A stretch of DNA of 64,000 nt from Trachythela sp. YZ-2020 (GCA_016169945.1 JADLSH010000164.1:62001-126000); one strand, 5' to 3'. Positions 41,825-52,744 are shown, counted from the stretch's first letter. Notes: generated from the sequence alone by a model not told the origin. Numbers and translations are program-made.

Positions 41825-43069
41825 ATGTCGGTCGATCACGACAGTCCTAGCTCTGTGGAATACTCCAAATTTAGTGTTAAAAACTTAAATTCTGGTGCCT
41901 TTCGACCTTACAATGATGATTGTAATCTTGCCTTCGACGGTAAGCGTCTAAAATGGAACAATAACTTTGACGAATTGCAGAAATTTTTAAAAAACATTGT
42001 TGGATTAAACGGCAAATGGTCTTCACCGGGTGGCAACTCAAAGAAATTTAAGAGCAGCAATTCCGATCTGACAATGACTTGGTATTACGGTAAGCAGAAA
42101 ACGCTTTTATTCCAGGGTAAGGAAGGATATCCGCTCAAGGATTTCTTGATAAATATTTGCGAAACGAAGGCTGTATCTGAGTGCCCTAACGAAGTAAAAT
42201 CGTCGCCCCGGCAAGTCAATATAGACAAGCGGCCGGCTGGGACCACGGGGGCTTGTTTCGATGATCAATGAAGCGGCTCATTAGTAATGAAAAGTAATAA
42301 CAATGAGCTGTTGAATTCAACAAATGATAATAAAGATAATGACGGAAAAGAGAATTATGAATTCACTTCACCTAGCATCAACAACAACTCAAGCATACAT
42401 GAAATCTCAATTGTTGAAATAAATAAAGAAAGTTCCAAAGAAATTTATAAACCATGCGACCAATTAATTGTTAGTAACAACCAACGCCATGATCAAAATA
42501 GCCTGCAACAAACAAATTTAATTGGCCCTCAGTGTATTGATCAAGTGGAACCAAACTGTAATAGCAATGCTCAACAAACAGAATTCACAACATATGCAAA
42601 TGACATTCTATCTAACTGCCTCGAGCAACGACAGATTCCATCATTAACAATAGCCGACCACGTTTCTTGTCATGCAATAAAACCGAATCCCATATCCCCA
42701 ACACTTGCATCTAAGTTAAATCTGCCCCTCATCGAATTTCCAAAGTCGAACAACAATACAGAACAGAAAGATCAACATAATATGTTACAACCCCCTTTTT
42801 GGCAAGGCACCCTGTCCCATCCCACCCGTCACAGAGCCAAAGCATTCCATCCTACCCGAGTCCATCCCCCAGTGAGAAGAAAACGTATTGTGAACGAAAC
42901 CCGCCCGAGATCGAAACCCACTATAAACGAATGGAAATCTCCTACGCGTCTCCGAGTCAGCCCCCAAGCGAGAACAAAACGTACTGTGAACGAAACCGAC
43001 CCGAGATTGAAACATACCATAAACGAATGGAAAAGATACCTAAGATATGTCCGCCAAACAATAGGGTAG
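41825..43069 (+). pseudogene. LINE ORF1
   Basis: Starts MSVDHDSPSSVEYSKFSVKN. About residues 55-110 have FLKNIVGLNGKWSSPGGNSK and LTMTWYYGKQKTLLFQG, a compact domain seen in LINE ORF1s of similar animals. A TGA at 42269 interrupts the frame in phase; the rest is Asn/Ser-rich and then Pro/Arg-rich. ORF1 proteins usually bind RNA and act as chaperones; no CCHC knuckle is seen. After 43069 the sequence continues in a different frame to 43350. Confidence 0.7.
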
Positions 43070-43256
43070 TGACCATCGCCGGACATCTATGTACACCTAA
43101 CCCAATACCTACCGTAGGAGACGTTGTGACGACCATGACTATCCCTACAAGAATTACTGCACGCAAATCCTTACCATTTACTAAAACTTTTGGACGTAAT
43201 TGTATTTTAAAGCATAATGCCTCAAACTGTATTATAGTATCAAGAACGAAACCATC

Positions 43257-44780
43257 GTGCGGGGCAGGATCCCCAACCTTATTCGTACCTTCAATTATGT
43301 TATCAAATGTCATGTCCCTCGCCCCCAAGATAGACGAGCTGCGCGAATAATTACCCTTAGTAATATAGACCTCATTTGCATCACAGAATCATGGTTACAA
43401 AACCATATCCATGATAACATTGTTTCTATCTCTGGATATAACATTGAACGCCGCGATAGACCCAATGGCCAACATGGTGGTGTGTGTGTCTATATAAGAA
43501 ATTCAATAAGATACGAAGTCTTACATGACATGATGAACATAGGCATTGAAGCTCTTTGGGTAAAACTAAGACCTTCACGCCTTCCTAGGGGAATTCCCTG
43601 TATTATATTGTGCAATTTGTACCATCCTCCCAGTGGAAACGATCAGGAAGTAATCAATTATCTATATGAGTCATTAACAACAATTGAAGCCAAATTTCCT
43701 AATAGCGGAATAATTCTACTTGGTGATTTTAATAGACTAATCACCTCTCGAATAACTAATGGTTTTAATCTCCGTCAGATCGTAAAATTTCCAACACGGG
43801 GTCCGAATCGGCTAGATTTAATTTTTACCAATATGAAGGATTTTTATAAAGATCCAATCAAACGACCGGCATTTGGCCTCTCTGATCATGACACAGTAGA
43901 AGTCCAACCTTTAGAAAGACTACAAATTCAAAAACCAAAATTACGTGTGAAATCGAGGGACCTGAGACCATCTAAACGTCTTGCGATGAGTACGTTTTTA
44001 AAAGAAGTCGATGTCAAATCTTTGATCGCTACGGAGAATACCTGTGATGGAAAAATACAGATGTTAGGGTCAATAATTAACTTTGGATTAGATTCGTTAC
44101 TTCCCATCACGACTAAAACAAGATATTGTAACGAACCGCCTTGGATGTCTCGATCCTTAAAACAAGCAATTTACCGTCGCCAAAAGGCCCTAGCTCAGGG
44201 AAACATAAGTTTATTCAAAACTCTAAGAAATCGAGTAAACCGTGAGCGAAAATCGTGTCGATCGAAGTTTTACAAGTCTAGAGTTGAACACTTAAAAGAA
44301 TGCTCGCCCTCTATTTGGTGGAAAGAAGTTAAAAAACTGGGTGGTTTGGCTTCACAGGTCACCTACCGCGAAGATTCGATGTCTCTACTGCAAAACCTAG
44401 AAAGTGGGACTGGCCAAATACCTACCACTCCGTATGACCTTGCCAACCTAATAAATCAAACTTTTCTTGAGCCAATGAAAGTTTTTGATCCATTGCCATC
44501 CAGCATTACCAACCGAGACACTTTTGAGAATCCCCAACTAACCAACCAATTATTCTGTACGTCCGAGTTTTCTGTCTTTAAACACCTTGCAAGCTTAAAT
44601 CCAAACAAAGCTAGCGGCCCAGACAGCATTCCAGCTTGGATATTAAAGGAAAATGCCGATATTTTGGCCTCGCCTGTTTCAGAAATATTGAACTTATCCT
44701 ATAAGGAAGCGCGTCTCCCTTCAATATGTAAACATGCGGATATTATTCCAATCCTGAAACAAAACCCGTTCGGGAGGTAA
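43257..44780 (+). pseudogene. LINE ORF2, endonuclease and RT start
   Basis: Contains LICITESWL (catalytic Glu), NIERRDRPNGQHGGVCVYIR, YHPPSGND, NSGIILLGDFNRL (GDFN) and FGLSDHDTVEV (SDHD, the catalytic Asp-His). So the APE-type endonuclease is complete in this frame from about residue 35. The RT begins with LNPNKASGPDSIPAWILKEN. The upstream 35 residues belong to a neighbouring frame. The frame is lost at 44780. Confidence 0.85.
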
Positions 44781-45982
44781 ATAAACATCTACGACCAATA
44801 TCCTTAACACCCATCATATCCAAAATAGCAGAGGATTTTATTGTAGAAAATTTCGTTAAACCTGCCGTACTCCAAAGAATTGACCCTAACCAATTTGGTA
44901 CTATCCCAAAATCAAGTCCGACTTACGCCCTTTTAAGCATGTTACACTCCTGGAATGGTTCTACGGATGGAAACGGTGCAACGGTTAGAGTCATCCTATT
45001 TGACTTTAAAAAGGCTTTTGACTTAATAGATCATGGCTTATTGGTTGCTAAACTCCATACATATAACCTACCGCACTGGGTTATTAACTGGATTATAGAT
45101 TTTCTCACATGTAGAAAACAAAGAGTAAAGCTAAATCAAGAGGATTATTCGGATTGGGCTGAAATTCCCGCCGGAGTTCCACAGGGCACGAAATTGGGCC
45201 CATGGCAGTATTTAATAATGATCAACGAATTAACAACCTCTAGTGGTGACATGTGGAAGTTCGTAGACGACACCACCGTAGACGAATTATTCAGCAAATA
45301 CAGCGAGAGCAGAATCCAGACCTCAGTTAATGATCTATCAACCCAAATTTCTGAATCAAAATTTCAGCTGAACGAGAAGAAATGCAGAGAATTACGTATT
45401 GGCTTTGGTAAACCAAGTGCTGTTTTTGATCCAGTTATTGTGAGCGATATCCCTTTGGACGTAGTTCCTTGTGCAAAAATTCTTGGACTAACCGTTTCCA
45501 GCAATTTGAAATGGAATGATCACATTTACCAAATTAGTGCGAAAGCAAGAAAGCGATTGTACTTTCTGACACAACTTAAACGAGCCAAGGTTGGGATTGA
45601 TGAATTAGTTCTATTTTACAGCACATGTATTAGGCCAATGTTGGAATACGCATGTCCTGTTTTTCATAACAGCCTGTCTAACTACCTATCCAACGATCTG
45701 GAAATGATTCAGAAGAGGGCGTTGAGAATAATCCACCCCTGGTCCCCATATACTGACGCGCTGACACTCACTGGTCTTCAACATCTTGGTACCAGAAGAG
45801 AGAAGATAACCAATAAACTTTTCCTGGACATTATGATGGACGAAAATCATAAACTTCATAAATTTCTCCCACCCCGAAACACGTGTGTCACAGACCTTAG
45901 GACCAAACATAAGTTTAACGTTAACTTCCGAACAGACCGTTTTAAAAATAGTTTTTTTATTGCCAGTTCACTAAAATTTTAA
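44781..45982 (+). pseudogene. LINE ORF2, RT core and C-terminus
   Basis: After a frameshift near 44778 the RT continues: KHLRPISLTPIISKIAEDFI, then DFKKAFDLIDH (first catalytic Asp), AGVPQGTKLGPWQYLIMIN, and the catalytic box FVDDTTVDELF. It ends with the LINE C-terminus (VFHNSLSNYLSNDLE, MIQKRALRIIHPWSPYTDAL) and a stop at 45980. Most of this part is intact. Confidence 0.87.
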
Positions 45983-46205
45983 CCAATGTAAATATATTAG
46001 TATAAATAACACTAAATATTAGAACTGATCATCTTAATATGGTCTTCTAGAGTAGCCTCTTATCTGTTGTTCACCAAACTTTGGGTAGTTTCAAGTAATT
46101 TGTAAAATTGGTGTAATATAGCTATAGTGATTGGACCTTATGTAATGTAAGCATAATTCAGCTTATGGCTGCAAGTTTTACCAATTAAAAACATCTATCT
46201 ATCTA

Positions 46206-46757
46206 AATGCAGTTTTCGACTCCGGCTTTCGTGATTTCCTTGTCTAAATTGTTTTTATGTTGTTGTCGCCATGAAACGTTGTTTAATGATAGCGAGAAAT
46301 GGTGTTTCACTAAAGTATTTTGTTACCGACTAAGCTTACTCTTCTACATGCAAAAACAAATCTGAAGATCCAAGATATGGAGACAGTCCATGATATGACA
46401 AGTCAAAAATTATTCGCCGTTTAACTTGGTAGATTTTGGAGCTAGAACTTTGTCTTAAATAATGACTGACAATTAAATTTAAACGTTAACTTAGTAGAAA
46501 CTTGTTTTTTAGGAAAATGAAACCTAGAAACAAATTAAAATATCGAAATAAACTTGACTTGCAGTTCATTTTTGGCTTTGAAAACTGTAGTTAGTTTTGC
46601 GTGATTTTTACACGCACGAGCTTAGAGATCAGTTCCCTGTGACGAAAGGGTATTGGGCCACCTTATAAGAAAACATTTAACTCTGCCTTTATTAAGTAGC
46701 ATAAGCTGCTTGTGAATGTATAACCGAATATAACACAAAAAAGATAAAGCAAATTAC
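46206..46757. other. Intron 3 end: nothing recognised
   Basis: AT-rich, featureless up to exon 4. Confidence 0.45.
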
Positions 46758-46979
46758 CTTGCAGTAATATTCTCTCGAATTTTTCTGTACGGAAACTCTT
46801 TTAATCCCCACCATTTCCAATTTCCGACATCAACGGGTTTCTGGCAAATCACATCCTCAAATGGCTTGGATTCTTGTTGAAGAAAATGCAATAAAGGCAA
46901 AGCAGGCAGCCAATTAACAACAAGAGACTTCTTCGATGATTGTTCTTGGTAAAACTGAACAATTTCTTTGTTGAAGGAA
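46758..46979 (-). CDS. RNF213: RNF213-like exon 4
   Basis: A 222-nt exon bounded by acceptor cttacacacag and donor gtaatt. Its first T completes a Ser codon begun by exon 3. It encodes SFNKEIVQFYQEQSSKKSLV, VNWLPALPLLHFLQQESKPF and VDVGNWKWWGLKEFPYRKI. The 'WLPALPLLHFL...WWGL' signature resembles the N-arm of RNF213, where human has a similar 'LGALPVLHC...W..LEGL' run. Confidence 0.87.
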
Positions 46980-47403
46980 CTGTGTGTAAGAAACACGAAC
47001 GAATAAAATTAGCGTATAAAATCAATTGCTTGGCATAATTCTATTTTAATTTTCTTAAATAGGGGTCAATTTTCATTTTAACGTTTTCAACTAAGACTAA
47101 CCCTAATCCTTGTGACGTCATTTCGGGATAGTAAAACTAATAGGAAGTCACCTTTTTTTGAGGGGGCGCATGAAGAGGCGCATCATCATTAACATAAAAT
47201 GAGGGGAGCACATTAATTATGCAACTTGGTCCTACTCCTTTGAGGTGTATGCAATGATGTCACAGAACAAGACCAGACAAGTTTTGCTGAGTCCAGCATA
47301 TTTTGTGGTTACGTCACATAATAACAAGCAGAAATATGTCTCTGTTTGGGCATGGTAAACAATAATTTAATTTTAAGACACATTTATTTCTTTAAGCTCT
47401 CTT

Positions 47404-47622
47404 TTTTGTCTTTACAAGTTACGTGGTGAGCCACTTCTTGGACAGTTCTTCTGGGTTGCTAGCCCACTTTCGTTTCTTTGTTTTGGATTTTACAATTTTA
47501 GTAGAGGATTTTAGTATATTTTCTTTTTGTGGTCTATTTCTAACAGATTTTCCACATTGCGCTCTTGCAATTTGCAAAATTATGAAAGTTTGTTGCCAGT
47601 AAAGTTTATTTAGTCTTTCCAA
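47404..47622 (-). pseudogene. Inverted copy of the 3' half of the zinc-finger-like ORF
   Basis: The minus frame reads RAQCGKSVRNRPQKENILKS, TKKRKWASNPEELSKKWLTT, nearly the same as the C-terminal part of 48214-48614. It belongs to the left arm of the long-inverted-repeat element and lacks the N-terminal half. Confidence 0.7.
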
Positions 47623-47709
47623 GAGTTATCCTACCGAAGCTTCGTGAAGACTTGCAGACTATTTATTTGGAACGTCTAACAACTTAAGAGAGACCCAATA
47701 CACAAAACG

Positions 47710-47865
47710 ATGATGGAAACGAGGGATGCATTTGTGAGCGATGATAATTTTGACCCAGAAAGAGCGTTAGAGGCTGCTATTGATAAGAGAAAATTTATTT
47801 TGAAAAGACTTTTCAGAGACCAGCGTTATCCAGATGCACACGAAAATAATGACAATTACTCTTAA
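47710..47865 (+). CDS. Small unknown ORF (51 codons) in the element's centre
   Basis: MMETRDAFVSDDNFDPERAL then EAAIDKRKFILKRLFRDQRY, ending DNYS and a stop. Highly charged, probably helical, no recognised domain. The bases just upstream (about 47645-47700) read KLREDLQTIYLERLTT and a stop, perhaps the end of a preceding reading frame. Confidence 0.35.
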   Translation: MMETRDAFVSDDNFDPERALEAAIDKRKFILKRLFRDQRYPDAHENNDNYS

Positions 47866-48213
47866 TAGTTGTTTGTTTGTGCTTGTCTTGTGCATGTTTA
47901 AATGAACTACCAAAACTGTATATAAATAAATTTCTTTTCCAAAATATAATTCTGTGTTAATATAACTTTTTTCTCGTAACATTATCTCCCGAACTTTTAG
48001 CAAGGCAATTTTCCCATGCCGAATCGACGCACACGATGATCTCGGGACACAGCATGACTGGGCAACCATGTGCCTAACCATAAATCGGGCCATCGGGCCT
48101 AATCGAGTCAAATCGGTCCTGATAGGGTCAAATCGCGCCATATAATATCATTCTTACTTTTAAAATAACTTCAAATACACAGAAACATTGATCGAGTAAA
48201 GAGCTAGATCACT

Positions 48214-48614
48214 ATGGGTCGTACAAGAAGGAACTGTCCTGTGTTCGGCTGTGGCAGCACTAATCTTGCAAGACTGGCCAATCATTTCGATCATGCCCAC
48301 GGTATGGCTACCGAAGAAAGGGGTATATGGTTAAAATAAGTAAAATTGGGATTTGTGTACCCTTACAAGAAGCAATCGCAAACGATAAAGAATTACGTGT
48401 GGAAAAAATTCTGGACAGACTAATAAAGCGACAAGAGGAAATGGCAACAAACTTTAATAATTTTGCAAGAGCGCAATGTGGAAAATCTGTTAGGAATAGA
48501 CCACAAAAAGAAAATATACTAAAATCTTCTACTAAAATAGTAAAATGCAAAACAAAGAAACGAAAGTGCGCTAGCAACCCAGAAAAACTGTCCAAGAAGT
48601 GGCTCACCACGTAA
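48214..48614 (+). pseudogene. C2H2-like small protein with one frameshift
   Basis: ATG at 48214 gives MGRTRRNCPVFGCGSTNLAR then LANHFDHAHGM, a C-x4-C...H-x4-H arrangement like a variant zinc finger, then EERGIWLK and a stop at 48337. One base off, the frame continues as KISKIGICVPLQEAIANDKE, DRLIKRQEEMATNFNN and RAQCGKSVRNRPQKENI to a Lys-rich end at 48612. The two halves were probably one protein of about 130 residues. DNA or RNA binding is a guess from composition. Confidence 0.5.
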
Positions 48615-48675
48615 CTTAGAAGTGGCTCACCACGAGCCTAAAGAAATAAACGTGTCTTAAAATTGAATTATTGTG

Positions 48676-49500
48676 TGTATTGATTCATGCCCCGCAAGTT
48701 GTGCTTATGCTAGAATTTTGAGTTCTAACACCTGCGCAATAAGATATCTATAAGCACTGGAATACAAATTGGATAGCACTTAATAAACTCCTGCATATAT
48801 ATTCTCCCCCTATTACAAGTAACTATATGACTAGAGTTTTGGGTTGTTAATACTATAGTCTTGGACTTCGCATAGTTATTAACGATTGCATGGAACATAT
48901 TCCATTTTTATCCATTATTCTCCCGTTTTATCCACCAACTATGTAAACGGTACAACATTACCCCATTCTATCCATTAAGATCGATTAAATATTCTCTTTC
49001 ATGTAAATTTTCTAGCTAGATAATCTTCTTAATTACCCGTAATTACTCTTAATTACCCGCAATGACGTAATAACCTAACAACACATAGCGTGTGTGTTTC
49101 TATCGCCAAAAAAACAATATACAATGTTTGTATGAAAACTATGCTTTTCACATTTTGTATTCACTTTACTATATACAGGGTGTATCATAAAAAAGTGAAC
49201 TCTTTGAAATTTAATACAATAGTGAACCTTTTGAAATTGAACTTATATTTGCATTTTCTTTCAAAGAATCTATTGTACCCTATTGTATTTAATTTCAAAG
49301 GGTTCACTTTTTTATGATACACCCTGTATATAAACGCTTGAAACTTTGTAAGGTTTAAATCCCTGTAAGAATTATGTATATGTTTCTAATGTAAGCGTCG
49401 AACTCGCTATATTGGTCGTTTGTTATTACTTCGCATTAGGCAATAACAGCCTGCTAGATACGAGAATATATTTATTACTAATAAGGAGTTCATAAATCGA
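48676..49500. other. Extra DNA splitting the element's right arm
   Basis: This segment has no partner in the left arm. It contains the 151-bp MITE at 49176 and otherwise AT-rich sequence, with no ORF believed. Probably a later insertion. Confidence 0.5.
49176..49326. mobile_element. Mariner-like MITE, 151 bp, TA-flanked
   Basis: Ends CAGGGTGTATCATAAAAAAG are identical in inverted orientation for about 25 bp, with TA at 49174-49175 and 49327-49328. The interior also pairs (tttcaaag...ctttgaaa), making a near full-length hairpin. A related single end is at 11092. Confidence 0.85.
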
Positions 49501-49716
49501 AAATTTTACCATGCCCAAACAAACCAAATCTGCTTGTTATTATGCGACGTAACCACAAAATATGCTGAACTCAGCATAATTCGCCTAACCTTATCTGGTC
49601 TTGTTTTGTGACGTCATTGCATACACCTCAGAGGAGTAGGACCAAATTGCATAATAAATGTGCTCACCTCATTTTATGCTAATGATGCGGCCCCCGATGC
49701 GCCTCCTCAAATAAGG

Positions 49717-50099
49717 GTCGAACGGCCCCTATATTACTACTAATATCTATATCATATTTTAAGTCAAAGCCGTGTTCCTGTATCAGGCGAAGCCGAAGGC
49801 TAAATCTAGTTCAGATGCCTGGAAATTCCATCCAGTCCCATTTGGAGGTTTCCAAAGGAGGCTCGCCAAATCAAAGTATTCTTGATCATGTTTAAGTAAT
49901 TGCCTCATTTCCTGATGAATAATTTTAAAAGTTTTCCAGCAAATTGCGTATGAAAAACAAATCATACATTGCCAAATTTTAGAATTTTATAACAGATTCT
50001 TTAATGTTTTTACATTGTTGTTGCTGTTTGTGCTCTAGCAATGTTATTTAGTTAATGTTGCAAATATTTGAAATCCTTAAAAGAGAAATATAAACTTAC
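49717..50099. other. Intron 2 segment: nothing accepted
   Basis: Holds a 60-codon minus frame that was considered as an exon and rejected on phase and lack of a donor. No other feature. Confidence 0.45.
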
Positions 50100-50353
50100 C
50101 TTAAAATGTTGTTGTCAAACTCATTAATATTCTTCATAAATTCGGAACATACTTCCTTATCTTGAGGTAGCCTTAGACATTTCAATAAAATCTCATATTG
50201 CTCGGATTTCAAATAGACATGATACTTGGTAAACACGTAAGCAATTATTACTGATGACACCACCGCATGAACTTTAGCTTTCGCATCTTTTGTCTCACTT
50301 TCCAAAACTTCCAAGTTTTTCTTGACTTTCTGCATCAAAATCTCCTCAAAAAT
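50100..50353 (-). CDS. RNF213: RNF213-like exon 3
   Basis: A 254-nt exon bounded by acceptor cttgcag and donor gtaagt. It starts in phase 0 with IFEEILMQKVKKNLEVLESE and continues KVHAVVSSVIIAYVFTKYHV and FMKNINEFDNNIL. It ends with AG of a Ser codon completed in exon 4. Helical N-arm, no specific motif; membership rests on phase and continuity. Confidence 0.85.
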
Positions 50354-50630
50354 CTGCAAGCAGGAAACACATTTTAATTTTCATCTTATATCTAATATCG
50401 TCCCATAAATGTGTTCCGTATACTGTTCTGATTGGTCGCCTAGCCGCTGCCATGCATTGCTTTCCACCTCCTGAGTTTGCTTTTCACCTCTGAAAACATT
50501 TTGCAGCATTTTGATTGGTCGAAAATGCTGCTTTTCACCCCCAAATTGGGTGTCCACCTCTGAAAACATTTCAAAGTATTTTGATTGCTCGAAAATTATG
50601 TCCACGGAAGTTGAAAGTAAGTTTAACTTA
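50354..50630. repeat. Imperfect direct repeats before the SINE array
   Basis: Two to three diverged copies of a 45-70-bp unit with 'cacctctgaaaacattt', then 'attttgattggtcgaaaa' (50487-50525, 50551-50598). Confidence 0.55.
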
Positions 50631-50711
50631 ATTGAAGGGTTTTGTAGATGGAAAATATTTGAGTGTAAATTATATACATTTATTAGACCTAACCAGGAAC
50701 AGGGAACTATA

Positions 50712-50785
50712 GGTCCCTGGCAGGAATCGAACCTGCGGCCCTGCGATTCCGGTGCAGTGCTCTAACCAACTGAGCTACAGAGTCC
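50712..50785 (-). repeat. tRNA-like head of SINE unit 1 (best-preserved cloverleaf)
   Basis: GGACTCTGTAGCTCAGTTGG begins the minus strand. Acceptor stem pairs at 6 of 7 positions; D stem GCTC/GAGC is intact; T arm GCAGG-TTCGATT-CCTGC is perfect. The anticodon loop CCGGAAT has C at position 33 instead of U, and there is no long variable arm, so although the loop could read GGA it is not a standard tRNA-Ser. Treated as a SINE head, not a functional tRNA. Confidence 0.7.
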
Positions 50786-50981
50786 AGTTGTCGAGCTCTA
50801 ACCACAAGTTCATGTATATATACTAGGGTACTGCCATGTTAGGTTGTGGGTAAATATCAAGATTTTATTGGCATCTCACTCGATTGAATAATAATTGAAG
50901 GGTTTTGTAGATGGAAAATTATTGAGCGTAAATTATATACATTTATTAGACCTAACCAGGAACAGCTGCGAAAAATGCAAC

Positions 50982-51058
50982 TAGGTCCCTGGCAGAAATC
51001 GAACCTGTGGGCCTGCAATTCCGGTGCAGCGCTCTAACCAACTGAGTTACAGAGTCCA
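50982..51058 (-). repeat. tRNA-like head of SINE unit 2
   Basis: Same as unit 1 with several substitutions (for example GTAACTCAGTTGG in the A box). Decayed. Confidence 0.65.
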
Positions 51059-51256
51059 GTTGTCGAGCTCTAACCACAAGTTAATGTATATATACTAGGG
51101 TACTGCCATGTTAAGTTGTGGGTAAATATCAAGATTTTGTTGGCATCTCACTCGATTGAATAATAATTGAAGGGTTTTGTAGATGGAAAATTATTGAGTA
51201 TAAATTATATACATTTATTAGACATAACCAGGATCAGCTGCGAAAAATGCAACTAT

Positions 51257-51332
51257 AGGTCCCTGGCAGGAATCGAACCTGCGGCCCTGCGATTCCGGTG
51301 CAGCGCTCTAACCAACTGAGTTACAGAGTCCA
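51257..51332 (-). repeat. tRNA-like head of SINE unit 3
   Basis: Same as unit 1, with GTAACTCAGTTGG in the A box and an intact B box GGTTCGATTCC. Confidence 0.65.
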
Positions 51333-51530
51333 GTTGTCGAGCTCCAACCACAAGTTAATGTATATATACTAGGGTACTGCCATGGTAAGTTGTGGGTAAA
51401 TATCAAGATTTTGTTGGCATCTCACTCGATTGAATAATAATTGAAGGGTTTTGCAGATGGAAAATTATTGAGTGTAAATTGTATACATTTATTAGACTTA
51501 CAGAGTCCAGTTGTTGAGCTCTAACCACAA

Positions 51531-51744
51531 GCTCGATAACTGGACTCTGTAGCTCAGTTGGTTAGAGCGCTGCACCGGAATCGCAGGGCCGCAGATTCGA
51601 TTCCTGCCAGGGACCTATAGTTGCATTTTTCGCAGCTGTTCCTGGTTAGGTCTAATAAATGTATATAATTTACACTCAATAATTTTCCATCTACAAAACC
51701 CTTCCAATTATTATTCAATCGAGTGAGATGCCAACAAAATCTTA
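51531..51744 (+). repeat. Inverted SINE unit at the end of the array
   Basis: Plus strand: ggactctgtagctcagttgg through cattttcgcagctgttcctg to the unit start in reverse (acaaaacccttccaat...). The tail of unit 3 and this copy face each other, so the array end forms a long hairpin. Confidence 0.85.
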
Positions 51745-51884
51745 AGTTTAACTTAGCTTTACAGGCTAAACCATTTACCGATGTTTCTATTGAATTCGGT
51801 ATTTAACTTTGTTTTTTGGTATTTTAATAGACGTTCGATTTTACATAAATTATGTTAAAAGTTTTTTTATGGGACAAAACGGTA

Positions 51885-52005
51885 ATGCCATGATTTGTCG
51901 GTGAACGCGCAATTGATCGCCAATGGAAAACCGATGTCCAATGGCTTTGACGTCTACCGAGCGAAGCGAGGAGATCAATTGCGGTTTACATCTAAATCAT
52001 GGCAT
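51885..52005. repeat. Fold-back repeat
   Basis: Arms atgccatgatttg...cgcaattgatc and gatcaattgcgg...aaatcatggcat pair across about 37 bp with some mismatches; the centre contains ctaccgagcgaagcgagg. MITE-like. Confidence 0.6.
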
Positions 52006-52744
52006 AACTGCATGAAATCAGGCCCAAATCATCTGGCACCCTCACTATCCGCAGTTCCAGTAACAATGGGGAGATAATATCTATAATTATTGAAAGCATG
52101 CATGCTTGCAAGTGAAAGGATGACACGGCAGACTATTGCATCGACTTCTAATGACTATTACTATGGCGTTTTATGGTTGAAATCTGTCAAAAAACAACGA
52201 CTTTTTAAAATTCAACTCAGAGATCCCAAGGATAGTGCAAAGTTTCCAGACTGCATTGCGTTATTGCTGAGCTATGATTCTTCACTTTCTATAAATAGCA
52301 ATGATATTTGTTTACTTTATATAGCTTCATTGCCATACTGCACGCAAATTTTTATATCAGAAAATATTATATACTTCCAGTTCAGACTAATTTTCACAAA
52401 AATTTGTATTTTCATAATTGCCATGGCAATAGTCAGTGGTGTAGAAGAGCGGGGCTCTTGGGGGCGGAGCCCCCCTTCCTCTAGCTATGGGGGGGGGGGG
52501 GGCTGAGCCCCCTTTCTTTTCTTGCAAGAATGCTTGAAAATATATAATTTTCCCATCGTTTTCATTCTCCAAGCACCACTTACGACTATTTCAGGCATTA
52601 ATATATAGTATAAAAATGTTATCATGGGATTGGGCAGTTACTTATCACATCACCCATACCGGAATGTTTTCACCCTTGGTAACATACTCGTCTAGAGAGC
52701 CCTCCTAGTTATGAATTTAGTTCTACAGCACTGGCAATAGTTAC
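52006..52744. other. Intron 1 segment with partial R1 repeat and poly-G tract
   Basis: 52216-52310 matches the start and an inner part of repeat R1 with a deletion between. A G-rich tract (52440-52510, ending in about 14 G) produces overlapping frames with Gly/Pro-rich ends that are not believed. No gene. Confidence 0.5.

Larger units (their letters stand above)
41550..46205 (+). mobile_element. CR1-type LINE, near full-length (plus copy 2)
   Basis: ORF1 (41825-43069), an endonuclease/RT ORF2 broken into pieces (43257-45982) and a 3' UTR ending in aaaacatctatctatctaaa. The ATCT microsatellite tail is typical of CR1-group elements. The ORFs contain one in-frame stop and at least three frameshifts. 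The 5' boundary is only approximate. It sits in antisense orientation in intron 3. Confidence 0.85.
47151..49716. mobile_element. Long-inverted-repeat element with small unknown ORFs
   Basis: Outer ends CCTTTTTTTGAGGGGGCGCA (47151) and, inverted, ccttatttgaggaggcgca (49716). Pairing then continues for about 210 bp: left 'catattttgtggttacgtca' versus right 'cgacgtaaccacaaaatatg'. It resumes at 47380-47630 against 48400-48675, so the arms are nearly 0.5 kb and the right arm is split by about 825 bp of extra DNA (48676-49500) that includes an MITE. The unpaired centre holds two short ORFs. No transposase is recognised and the target duplication is unclear. Confidence 0.7.
50631..51530 (-). repeat. 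Tandem array of tRNA-derived SINEs (3 full units + 1 partial)
   Basis: Units start with attgaagggttttgtagatg at 50631, 50894, 51166 and 51440, giving periods of 263, 272 and 274 bp. Each of the first three includes a minus-strand tRNA-like segment with perfect A box (TAGCTCAGTTGG or one-base variants) and B box (GGTTCGATTCC). The fourth lost the tRNA part. Tandem arrangement is unusual for a SINE and suggests unequal exchange or rolling amplification. Confidence 0.85.

Noticed and set aside
42785..43328. Minus-strand frames opposite the LINE ORF1
   Set aside because: Shadows of the plus-strand ORF with no independent similarity.
49783..49965. 60-codon minus frame (MRQLLKHDQEYFDLASLLWKPP...) as an RNF213 exon
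   Set aside because: Exon 3 needs one base to finish a codon; entering after the cag acceptor gives an immediate TGA. No GT donor precedes its own stop, and exon 3 joins exon 4 in phase without it.
50712..50785. A functional tRNA gene
   Set aside because: C33 instead of U33, imperfect anticodon stem, and repeated occurrence within SINE units indicate a tRNA-derived repeat.
52387..52572. Pro/Gly-rich small proteins over the poly-G tract
   Set aside because: Low-complexity translation of a G run; no start context or homology.
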